DNA of 64,000 nucleotides from Anaerococcus octavius (GTDB lineage Bacteria; Bacillota; Clostridia; Tissierellales; Peptoniphilaceae): NCBI RefSeq assembly GCF_900445265.1, contig NZ_UFTA01000002.1, positions 1,240,001 to 1,304,000 of the forward strand, read 5' to 3'. Shown piece by piece: positions 27,348 to 39,200 of this stretch (position 1 is its first letter; each line of letters starts with the position of its first letter). The notes under the pieces were generated by a model. It saw only the letters and a program-made list of their open reading frames with translations, ran no database searches and was not told where the DNA came from. The position numbers and the translations under genes were made by a program.

Positions 27348-29486
27348 TTAAGCTTCGTAAGAATTTCTTCTTTTCATAGCTACAAATGCAACTGCCATTA
27401 GTGCAAGTCCTGCTACAACAAAGATTAATGAACCAATACCACCTGTTTGTGGGATTGTTACGTTCTTATTTTTGATTTGTAAACCGTATCCTTTATCGGC
27501 ATTGTCTTTGTTGTATTGAAGTTCATCAGCTGTACTTACGTAAGAACCATCTTTTACTTCGAATTCTTCATCAGATTGAAGTTTTGCATATCCTTTTGGA
27601 GCTGTTTTTTCTTCTAATTTGTAGCCTTCTTTGTATTCAAGACCTTTAATTTCAAATCTACCTTCTGCGTCAGATGTTAATACAACAACGTTAGCATCAT
27701 CTTTTGCGCCCCAAGTATATTCTGTTGCGTTAGCTACGAATGCATCATTGTATTTTTTTTGTTTATCATTGATTAGATTTTTAGCTTCTGTTCCTTTATC
27801 GCCTTTTTGGTCTTCAGCTGAAAGGTCATTATAAGCTTTTACTGCATCATCAAGAGCTGCTTTTGCATCTGTAACTGCTTTTGCATCTTTTTTAGCTGCT
27901 ACTAGATATTGGTCTTGTGCATTTTTAACGTAGAATTCTGCTCCTACAAGTCTTTCTAGTTTGTCGCTACCTTTTTCTTCGTTATTAGTTTTAACGAATT
28001 TTCTTCCACCAAGTTGAACTTTTGGTTCTGTTGGGTTAAGTTTTTCTGGGTTGTCTGTATCTTTATGGTCCTTGATTTCAATTTCGCCAGTTTCTTTGTT
28101 GTATTCCATGTATTCAGCTTCATAGCCTTTTACAGACTCAACGATTCTGTATGTTCCGTTTTCATCAAGATTTGAGAATTTTACTTCAAAATTATCTTTT
28201 TCTGTTTTTTCAACAGTTTCAACATCTTCCCATTTACCTTGGTCATTTTTCTTTTGAAGTGTAAAGTATGCTGTTACGCCTTTATCTGCTTCTGTTACAG
28301 TTTGGTCACCTGTTACATCCCAAGATTTTTTCATTGTAATTTCTTTTTGACCAGGTGTAAATTCTTTTGGTTCGCTATCATGACCTTTTTTATTTGCATA
28401 GTCAAGTGCGATGTCGTTTAGTTCTGGTTTATCAACTACTGCTTTACCATTGATTTTTGCAGAGTAAACTAATTTAATTTCAACATCTTTTTCTTTAGCT
28501 GCGTTTTCTACTTTTGTAAGACCAGATTCTTTAAGAACTAGTGTAAATCCTCCGTCTGTTTCTGTTACGAAATAATCATCTGCTGTAAGTCCAGCACCAT
28601 TAACTTTAAGATCTTTTTGGTATGTTAGACCTTTTGTCATGTTATCGTTCCATACTAATTTTTTGTAGTGTGAATCTTTTTTGATTTTTGTTTTTACTTC
28701 GTATGGTACTGATTTACCAAGATCAGCTGTTACTGTAGCTTTTTCTTTTTGGTAGTTGTCATAATTAGCACCAGCTTTTGAACCTGTTTCTCCTGCTTTT
28801 TCTTCTTTCAAGTCATTATCAGCAGCAAAGTTCTTATCAATTTCTGGTTTTTCTTGAGTGTTTTTTGGATAAACGTGAGCTTCTTTTACTACACCTTTAT
28901 CATTTGTAATTGGAAGTGTAAGAAGTGTTGGAACTGCTTTAGAATTAGCTAATAATTCTCCTTTATCACCTTTGTAAGTTGATTTTGTAAGATCTTCAAC
29001 TATTCTGTAAGTTCCTTTTAGTCCCTTAGTGTTTATTTTTAATCCAGGAACTCTTTCAGTCTCTTTATCATCTTTAGAAACTACATTACCGTCTTTATCT
29101 TGTGATCCTGTAAATCCATCTTTTCCTGATACATCTGTCCATTGAGCATTATTATTAACATCGATGTCTGCTTCTTTTACACCATCATTTAATTTTTGAA
29201 GTTTGAAGTAAACTCCATCAATTTCTTTAGCATCATTATCAAAGAAATCTTTAATATCTACTTCTTTACCATCGTATTTCTTGTCTTTGTCGTGATTATC
29301 TAATGCTTCTTTTGTTAACAAGATTTTGTGGATAGTTACAGATTCAGTTTCTGTAGCTTTTGTTTGTGGTGCATCAGTTGTTTCATCGTCAGCCGCATTA
29401 GCAGAAGTAAACGGTGCAACTAATACACTTAACACCATAGCAAAAGCTGCTAAAAATGACATTAGCTTATTTGTTGCTTTTTTCAT
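27348..29486 (-). CDS. SpaA-type major backbone pilin, IPQTG-anchored
   Basis: The 712-residue protein has a signal peptide (about 1-31) and a D1-type N-terminal domain ending in the pilin motif AHVYPKN with Lys208, the residue joined to the next subunit. Further isopeptide-type domains follow. The E-box YKLEEKTAPKGY is at about 620-631, and IPQTGG (678 on) with a hydrophobic helix and basic tail ends the protein. An Ala/Lys/Asp-rich helical insert (about 560-600, KAVTDAKAALDDAVKAYNDL) interrupts the last domain. Class C sortases encoded downstream should polymerise it. The gene has its own -10 box, a GGAG site and a terminator. Confidence 0.92.
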   Translation of the reverse strand: MKKATNKLMSFLAAFAMVLSVLVAPFTSANAADDETTDAPQTKATETESVTIHKILLTKEALDNHDKDKKYDGKEVDIKDFFDNDAKEIDGVYFKLQKLNDGVKEADIDVNNNAQWTDVSGKDGFTGSQDKDGNVVSKDDKETERVPGLKINTKGLKGTYRIVEDLTKSTYKGDKGELLANSKAVPTLLTLPITNDKGVVKEAHVYPKNTQEKPEIDKNFAADNDLKEEKAGETGSKAGANYDNYQKEKATVTADLGKSVPYEVKTKIKKDSHYKKLVWNDNMTKGLTYQKDLKVNGAGLTADDYFVTETDGGFTLVLKESGLTKVENAAKEKDVEIKLVYSAKINGKAVVDKPELNDIALDYANKKGHDSEPKEFTPGQKEITMKKSWDVTGDQTVTEADKGVTAYFTLQKKNDQGKWEDVETVEKTEKDNFEVKFSNLDENGTYRIVESVKGYEAEYMEYNKETGEIEIKDHKDTDNPEKLNPTEPKVQLGGRKFVKTNNEEKGSDKLERLVGAEFYVKNAQDQYLVAAKKDAKAVTDAKAALDDAVKAYNDLSAEDQKGDKGTEAKNLINDKQKKYNDAFVANATEYTWGAKDDANVVVLTSDAEGRFEIKGLEYKEGYKLEEKTAPKGYAKLQSDEEFEVKDGSYVSTADELQYNKDNADKGYGLQIKNKNVTIPQTGGIGSLIFVVAGLALMAVAFVAMKRRNSYEA

Positions 29487-30257
29487 CTTTTTCTCCTTTT
29501 TTTATTCTATTTTCTTTCCGAAAAAGCAATTTTTCTGGTTGATATTAATTAATCTAGTAATAATAATTTTCATTATATGGTGTGAAATGAATCACTTATG
29601 TAAATTACTAATTATCAACTTATATTAATTATATATAACCGCTTTAATGAATTCAATAGCTAAATATAGCTTTTCTTTTGATTTCTTTGTATATTTAAAA
29701 ATATAGTTAAAATCTTTTAAAAGCCATAGTTTTGCTTATAATTCATCTGTTGATTTCTCTTAACAAACTCCGAAAATACTAGGAGAAATCTAGAGTATTT
29801 TTTCTAAAAGTGATATGTGCTTTTAGCCATGACAAGATCCTTGCCTAAATTTATTTTACCGAAGAAAGTAACATGTGAATATTATTCGTTATTTAATAAC
29901 TACTCGAAACAATTTTGCTTCTTGAAATAAATACGATTAATAAATCATTTGTATAATATTATACGTGGTAAGCTTGAAATATACAATATTGTTTCACTAT
30001 TGTTTAACACTTTGAAGCACTTTTCCCAATATCTTAAAAAATGTGGTCAATATGTATAAAATATTAAGTTATTATAAAGATGTATATTTAAAATTTATTA
30101 AGTATATTATATATTTTTGTAATAGAATAAATGTATTACAAAAATTGTTCCAGATAATCTTTAAAAATATTTACTTTTAATAAATTTTTAAAGCAAACGT
30201 AATTAAAAAAGACTTTAGTTTTAACTAAAGCCTTTTTTATTATTTACTTACAAGTTA
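29487..30257. other. 770-bp upstream region of the major pilin gene
   Basis: No convincing gene is present. TATAAT on the minus strand at 29572-29577 is the likely -10 box, giving a leader of about 80 bases; no consensus -35 box is visible. An inverted repeat AAAATACT/AGTATTTT (29773-29801) followed by T could terminate plus-strand transcripts. The distal end contains the terminator of the 3996-residue adhesin gene. The remaining 400 bases are AT-rich without recognisable features or mobile-element ends. Confidence 0.5.
30205..30238 (-). terminator. Terminator of the 3996-residue adhesin gene
   Basis: GACTTTAGTT and AACTAAAGCC (30211-30220, 30223-30232) form a near-perfect stem followed by six T on the minus strand. 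Confidence 0.85.
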
Positions 30258-33200
30258 CTATTTACCATATCTATTAGATCTGTGCCTATTTTTGTCATTG
30301 GCATAGATACCATAGTAAGCAATACCTGCAAGCATTATAGCTGTACCAATTAGAGAAAATCCAATAAATGTACCAGATCCGCCTGTGGATGGGTAGGTTG
30401 GTGATTTATTGATTACTTTTAATATTGGTGGATTAGCTTCTTTTGATGGAACAACTTCGTATTTTTCTGTATTTGTTAGTCCTTCAATACTTACTACAGA
30501 ATTTTTAACTTCTATTTTCCAAATTGTAGGCATTAGAATATATCCATCCGGTGCTTTTGTTTCTTTTAGATAGTAGGTACCATCTGGTAAATTGGTAAAT
30601 TTAGCTGAGCCATTTTTATTTGTCATTACCGTTGGTTTTACATTATCTAGTCTAGCTATATATTTTGTTTCTTTGTCTCTATATAATGTAAATTCTGCAC
30701 CTTCTAGTTTGTTATCATCATCAATATTATTTGCATATTTGACAATTTCTAACTCTCCTACTTTTTCATTTACTATTTTATATGTTAATTTGTCAGGGAA
30801 AGTTATATCACTTGGTTCTTTGTTGCTAGCTTTTATTTGTGAATAGTCAATTGATTCATTAGAATCTGATAGACCATTATCTATTGTGATTTCAGTCCAT
30901 GGATTGTTATCTTTGGCTATATATCCATTTGGTATTGTACTTTCTTTTAACCAATATGTGCCATCTGGTAGGTTCCAGTAGTATATCTCACCTTTATCAT
31001 TTGTTGAGATTTCATCAACAATAGCTTCTTGATCATCTTTATTTTTATATAGGGTAAAGCCTACATTTGAAATAGGTTTTTCATTACCATCCACTTTTTT
31101 GATTTTAAACCTATCTACTGTTTTTTCATTGACTATCTTACCCATGTTTTTGGCAGTAGCTCCTGTAACAAAGTCTACTAATTTACCATCTTTCTCAGTG
31201 GTTGATTCTTCTGGAACGTATTGGTAAACTCCGTTTGCCTTGTCATACTCTAGGGAGATAAGTCCGTTGGAGTCTGGAACTATTTTGATATCTTTTACAT
31301 CATAGTCATTATCTCCAGCTACTATTTTTACAGTGCTTAGATCAACTTCTTTTTCAGTTTCTGGATTGATTACCTTATCTCTTGTTATATTTATTTTCTT
31401 AGAATCTACATCATTAATAGCTATTTCTTTTCCCGTATCTGGGTCTATCATTTTTAACTCATTAAGTTTATGAATTTTATCACTTCCAGGGAACTTAATT
31501 TCTATAGTCTTGACATCTACTAGTTTACCTGTTTGCGGATTGACAATTTTTCCAGAGTCCGAAGTTATTGTTTCAACAGTGAAGTAAAGAAGTGGGTCTT
31601 TTATTGGCTTATAGCCTTTTGGAGCTTTTACTTCCATTAGTCTGTAGCGTCCTGGTTTTAGACCTCTAAATCCAAAATATCCATTGAATGCTGACTCTAC
31701 ATAAGAATCTTCTACATCTTCGTATGATGTACCGATTTCTTCTTGTAGTTTAAATATCGCACCTTCTAGTCTATTTTTAGTAACTTCTTCTCCACTTTCA
31801 CTCCAGGTATCATCATCACGTCCATGCTTAGAGAAAGTGATGTTATAGGCTTCTTCTTCATTGACAATTTCTAGTCCTGTATTTGGAATTTCATGAGCAG
31901 TTGATTCATATAGTGGTTTTATATTTATATTTGTATCTATATGAGATAATGGTTGTCCATCTACTGAAGGCCATACCCTACCTGCTATATAATTTTCTCC
32001 ATTGTAGGAAGCTTCTTTGCTTAAGAAATTTTCGTATTTTTGACCAGCTGGCTTACTTGTAAACCAATCATCTGCTGCTTTTTTGCCTGCAGATTTTTCT
32101 ATGTGATCCCTTATAGCTTCCATACCTGCTTGGTAGGATGCATCAAGTCCATCATACCAAACTTCATTGCCATCTTGGTCGTAAGAAGTTACTTGTTCAA
32201 ATTTTCTTTCTCCATCATATAAATCAAAGTGTAAGCCAATTTTCCCTTTATCAATTATATTAGGATCATAGTATCCTTCTACATCTATAACATATACACC
32301 TTTATCTAAGTTTAATTGATCTTCATCAAAGCCCCAGTCAAATGGTCTCCACCTTGCTGTGTTTACCATGGAAACATTTGAATTTGATAAGTCATAGTGC
32401 TTCAATACTTTATCTATATTGCTTTCTACATTGCCACTATTATCTAATATCTTATATGTTGTTCTATAGGCTGTCTTTACACCTTGGTTTGTTGTTTTTG
32501 GTTGTTGACCTGGTGTATCTATCTCTTCTCTTTTTATGATTGGTTTTATTTGAACATTTACTTTACCAGAACCTGAGTAATTTCTAGTATCTAAATACAA
32601 TCTTTGTACAAAAGTCTTAGATTCTGTATCTATATAGTTAAGTCTTGATGCATATTTTATACCTTTACCAGTATCTTGGAGATTAGCTACTTTAGCATAA
32701 TTAGATTGTAAAAAGTCATGGTTAGTATATTCTGGTCCAAGGTAGTTTGCTTTCATTTGTCCATTTTTTTCATATACCTTTATTTTCCAAGGAGCTTGGG
32801 CTGGTTTATATCCTAGAGCTGATTGAGTTTCTTCTAAGATATAGTAACCCTCAGTTAATTTAATAGGTTGACCATCTTTCCCTTTAAATACCACGCTACC
32901 ATCTGCATCTGAAGTTGCTGTAACTTTTTCAAAGTTATTATCAACTGTATTATAGCCTTGATCTGTTTTCTTTAGAGTAAATACTGCACCTTCCAACCTA
33001 TTTCCGTTGAAGTCTCTTTTTATTATCTTTAAATCCAGACCTACTTGTTTGTTGGTAATTACTGCAAATCCATCTGTTGGGATTTCTTTGGAGCCTTCTG
33101 GTATTTCTGGTTCTTTTTCTTTAAATGTTGCTGAGACTGTCACATTTGCTTTTGGCATGGTAAATGTGTATGTGTTGTTATTTACTGTTACAGGTTTATT

Positions 33201-36200
33201 ATCAACAAGGAGTTGATCTAATTCATAGCCTTCATTTGGAACTAAATTTACATTAACGAGTTCATTTTCCTCTGCACTTGTTTTATCTACTGACACAAAA
33301 CCGTTTTTATCATTATTAACTGTTACAGTATATTTTGTTTTAGGTATCAATTTAAATACAGGCAATAAGGTTACGTTATAAGCTGGCATTTTAAACGAGG
33401 TACCATTTACCGTATGGACATTTCCATCAGTATCATTATAAGTTATTTTTTCTAACTCATAACCTTGATCTGGTGTCACTGTTAAATTAATATTTGTTTC
33501 TTCACTAACATCTGTGTTAGGCTTTGCCGTAACTGTTCCACCTTTTACCGTTTGAACCCATACTTTATAGTTAGGTACTTTTTCAAATGAAGCTGATACA
33601 CTTACATTTGATGATGGCATTTTAAATTGATTATTAGTTACTCTTATAGAATTGTCATTTGCATCTTTTACAATCCAACCATTAAATCTGTATCCACTGT
33701 TGGCTTGTTGCCTTAATGATACAATATCATCTTTTTTAAGATCAGTTAATCTATCTGCCGATACAGTGCCATTAATTGATTGATTCAATATGACTTTATA
33801 AGATTCCTTATTTATATCTTCTTCACTTGCATAATATTCAAAAGCTTTGTAGCCTGAATTAGTAACACCATTATTAAAGTATTCCATCCCAAGACCAATT
33901 GAACTATTATCCCCTTCATAATTAGAGGTTATTTCTACAACAAATAAATTATTTTTATCAAATTTGTTGTTAGGGAAAAGCGTGTTGTTATTATTTCCAT
34001 TATTAAACCTTAATCTTAGTATACCTTCTTTGCCTGATGTACTTAGTGGAAGTAATCCTTGCTTTGTACCGCTGATGTCAAAATCATTACTAGGCTCAAT
34101 TAAATTATCAATTGTAGAACCTTTATTTACATAATAAACTCTAGCTATTACCTTTTTATTGTCTAAATTGCCATTTGGCATTCTCATTAAATCCATCATG
34201 AAACTAGTAGTGTCTTTATTTTTACTACCATCAATCATGAATACTTGTTTAAATTGATTTGTATCTTTATTTATCTCCGTGATTTTGGTTTTTAGGGCAT
34301 TTTCATCAGAATCAGAATGATTTTGTATTTCCGATCTATCAGGAACAACTTTTTGCCATCCTTCACCAGACATTTGAGGGCTAGGAATTTCTATTGGGAT
34401 TTCTCCAAATCCTAGACTTGCTGGACTTGCCGTATAAAAGCTATTTGCCATGTTCATTCTTGTTGGGAAACTTTGCCTTAATATGTTTGCTGATGATTCA
34501 TCTTTGCTTTCAATCTTTAAATTACTTTGTGCTGCTTGACTATCATCCTTAATATATACTTTGCCATCTTTTGTAATAGTAACTGTCCAGCTTGTATTTG
34601 TTTTTTCATAACCTGGTGCTGGGGATTCTTCTTTTAGTTTGTATTTTCCTGGCTCTAGGTCTTTAAAAGAAATTAGTCCGTCTGCTCCACTTTTGATAGT
34701 TCTTGTCTCTTTGCTTTCATCTGGACCTGTCAGACTAAATGTAGCACCTTGAACTGCAGTATTGTCATTTCCTTCTTTTACTTTTTTGAGTTTAAATTCA
34801 TATTTTTTGAGTTCGTTTATTACATCCAATGAGTTTTCAGATACATATGAACCTTTGATATCTCCAGCAATAGCATGAGTAGATTCTCCTACTTTAATAT
34901 CGGATACTCTTTCGTAATAGTCAGATTTCCAGTAGGTTGATCCACCTTGTGACCAATCCATTCCTGTTCCTACTCCACTATTTTCATCCTTATAAGGAAT
35001 TTTTACATCTATTAAAATAGGTTTATCAGTAGCTGGCAATGTTAATCTCAAACGTTGTGGCTCACTAGAATGTGTGTTGTCTGTTTCATTTTTAACTTGA
35101 TTTGTAATGTCTGTTATATCATAATTTGCAAGTCTAATGTCAGATATCAATCCAGTTACTGGTTTATCTAATGTAAATACTTTGTACTCTTCTCCAGCAT
35201 ACCAGTCCATATTATTATAATTAGGTTTTTCTCTATGAATTGATGCTATAGTTTCACCTATAGATGCTGACTCTGGGTTTATTACATATCTTTGAACAGC
35301 ATAATTTTTTTCTTTATTTATAGCGACAATCCTTGTTCCTAGTTTGCTAGCATAATTAGAGTTACCTGTCCAGCCAGACCATCTATTGTCATATTGTCCC
35401 CAACCGTTTGTTGTTCTATTTTTTACATCTACCCAAGAAACGCCATCTTCTGCTGGTATTGACTTGACATCTTGAGTTTTTGTTGGATCAACATAGTTAT
35501 AAACTTTCTTTTGACCTTTCTCAATTACTAAAACCCATTTTTTATCTAGCTTTTTATAAGCAGCTGGTGGAGCAACTTCTTCTATGATATATGTTCCATC
35601 GGTTAAATCACCTTCAAATTTAACAATACCATTGCCATCAGAACTTGCTTCTTTACTAAAGGAAGCATCATCTTTTTTTGTTAATTTAAACTTAGCACCT
35701 GGTAATGCTTCGCCTTGGGAATCTTTTTTATAAATTACAAACTTTTCTCCAACTGGTTTATTTGTAACTTCAAAGTTTATATTACTTCCCTCATAAATCT
35801 GATTATCAGAGGCAATACCAACTTCTACTATTCTCACATCTCCATAGTTATATACAGTTACTTGCCACCTTTTATCTGACTTGTTATATCCATCTGGAGC
35901 CTTTTCTTCTTTTAAGTCATATATACCTGGAGCTAGGTTGTCAAAAATGACTTCCCCATTAGAGTCTGATGTTCTATAAATGCTTTTGCCATTTGCATCT
36001 GTTAGCTCAAAAACTGCTCCTTTTAGAGCTGATCTATCTACTTCATTTTGCTTTGTAATTTTAAATTTACCTGGAGTGTATTTTTCATTTATTATACCAA
36101 CTACTTCTCTATAGAACTTAGGAATTTCTTGGCTAGTTTGGTCAGCCCTTGCAATATTTGCATTGACCTTAGTGGTAAATGCTGATTCCAAGTTACCATT

Positions 36201-39200
36201 AGTCATTAGGAAAGTTCTCCAAAGCTCTTTAAATTTAGCTTCATCTGTAACTTTAAAGGTTTGTTTTATAACATAACCCTCGCCATTGCTTATTTGTGGC
36301 ATTTTAATGGTTAGTGGGAAACCCTTGTTTATAACTCCTGAGGACTGGATCTTATTAGGATCATAATTTAATGTTATGTCTCCAGTCTTATCGCTAACTT
36401 TATTATTAGGATTTATATTATTTAATTTATAGACAGATTCATAAGTTCTAGTATCTACTTCTGGTCTTATACCATAAGATAAAGGCATATTTTCATTAAT
36501 TCTTTTTTGGAAAGTATTACCAGAAGCTTCAAAATCTACTGTCTTAATTCTAGGATTGGTTCTGTATATTTCTACATCATTTAATTTAAAGGCTGGTGGA
36601 TTTCCATTGCCTACCCATCTTGCAATTTGTTGATTTTTTTGATAATTGGTAGATAGCCAGTTATAATTTAAAGTTTTTATTCCAACACTTTTATCAGCTA
36701 AGGCATTGTAGTAGGAAATAACATCTACATACCAATTTCCATCATCAGCTTGATATACTTCCCTAAAATAGTTACTTTGGGCAGGATTTCCATGACCTGT
36801 ATCATAAGATCCATAGTCAGCTACGAAACTCTCATTTAATATTGGATTACCAGTTACACCTGCTAGACCAGGAGCAACAATGGTTGTAAAAGCATATTTT
36901 CCATCTTCTTTAGCATAGTATTTACTTGGAATCATACCTACTAAATCTATATTTACGGTAGTTTCTCCACCATGAGAATTTTCGTTAAATACATAAGTTA
37001 GTAGGTTAGTTTTGTAATCAAAATATGGGTCTGCCACATTTTGTCCACCAATATTAATTTTTGGAAAATCGTTAAAATATTGGGTGAAATCTAGGTTAGG
37101 ATCAAATTGGATTTCAAATCTAGATCCAGGTGCTGAGCTTTTTAAACTAATATCAGCATGATATTTTAAGGACTCAAGCATGTAGGCTTCCCAGACTCCT
37201 GGCTTAGTACCAATAGAACCAGAATCTTTTCCTTCTTTTATATCCATACTTTGATTTACATTTGTAACAGGTGCTTTACCAGAGTCGCCGCTTTCTTGTT
37301 CATTTTCTATCCAATAATCTTTACCTGCAACTGGAGTTCCTATACCATTTTTAAACTTTGCATTATAATTAACTTGCCCTATTTCATCTACAGTTACTTC
37401 AAAATATACATCTGATTTTTCGTAACCTGCTGGTGCTCTTAGCTCTTCTAGGAAATATGTTCCAGGTGGATAATTTCCAAAGCTTACATTCCCTTTTTTA
37501 TCTGTATATTTATTGGCTAGAGCTTCCCCATCACTATCTTTTAAAACAAATTCGGCACCGGCAAGTCTATCTCTTTTTTTGATGTCCTGTTCAGTCTTTG
37601 GATCCTTTGTAGTTGTAAAGCTATCATCAAACTTAGTTACTGCTATTGGGCTTTTTCTAAAGCTTTCGTTAGTGATTAAAATATTAGAATTTTCCACATT
37701 CCCTGCTGATTCTTTACTAATAATAGTGCTTTGTTGAATTTTAGCTTCATTTTTTGTATTGTTGTTATTTGTAAGCCAATCATAGAAAGCTGCAGCGCTT
37801 TCATTGCTGCCAACATTTCCTGATACTTTTACTAAAAATCCCCAATCATTAGTAAATCTCTCTTTAGGAAAAGATATTTGATATCCTTTTTTGCCCGTAA
37901 AGGCATCTGTAATATCATTTTTTCCTGTTATTTCATTTTGAGCTTTATCATTTAAGATGTTATTTCCAAGACTACTAATGTTATTATTTACACTACGATT
38001 TTCCATAGCAGTTTTGATAGTACTTCTATTATTTGGAGATACATCATATACTGCTACATTAAGGTCTTTGGCATTTGGAATACCTAGACTTAGTCGAGTA
38101 TCCTTGTTTGTGCCACCTGATTGATTACTTAGTGGTTTTAGATAGATATAAAAATCTACATTACCATTATTATCTATATTTCCATAATGCATAGCATTCA
38201 TATAGTCCGGATATGATGGGTGTTTAACAAGCTCGGTTTTATTAGACCCAGAAAGTATAGCATTACTACCTGAAATAGATAATTTGCCGTCATCAGAAAT
38301 TTTTATTGTTTTAGCATTTGGATCAGGTTTATATCCTAATGGAGCTTTACTTTCTATTAATTGATATTCTCCTGGATTTATATTTGAAAATTTAGCTTTA
38401 CCATTAGCATCTGTACTTACATCTATATTTGATCCTAACAGTTTAAATCTTGCACCTTCTAATTTTTTACTAGGGTCATTGCTATCTACTTTTGTAATTG
38501 TAAATGTAGCTGGTATTTTTTCATCTACTTCTACTAGGGCGTTTTGAGCATAATGAAGTTTTAAATCAAGACTATAGTAATTTAAATTCTCTCTATATTC
38601 ATATTTTTTGCCATTTATAGTTAGTGGACTAGTTGGAAATTGTTGAACAATCTTGTGATCAAGCATGCTTGCTTTACCATCATCAGCTATATCCCAAAAC
38701 TTGGTATTTGGTATAGTTATTACCCTTTCTATGTCTCCAACCTTTCCAGCAGAAACATCAGTTTGACCTAATACCTTTCCATCTTTGCCTACTACTTTTA
38801 TAGTTTGAGCTGGCATTTGGAATTTATTATTTTCTGGAAAACCCCAAAGTTGATCCAAATATATGTCCTTATATTTAGATATACTTACACCAGACACACT
38901 ATAATTTTGAGCTGAACTTGGATTATTTAGTTTGGTGTCTACTTTATAAACAGCAATATTACCCACAGCTTGACTTCCTGATGGATTAGTACCCTTTGCT
39001 GGAAGTGAATTTATTGTAGACTCAGCATTTTTTACAACCATCTTTCCATTTTCATCTAGACCATAAGTAGCAGTATTTCCTGAGGAAAGTGTTTGATTAT
39101 CTAATGTTCTAGTTGCTAATGGCAATCCATTGTTGGTATCTTTTGAAGATACTGCATCAGATATAGTCCATCTGCCTGTACTTTCTGATGTGAATTCACC

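Noticed and set aside
29640-30200. Insertion sequence remnant upstream of the major pilin
   Set aside because: No terminal repeats, no transposase-like frame and no target duplication could be seen.
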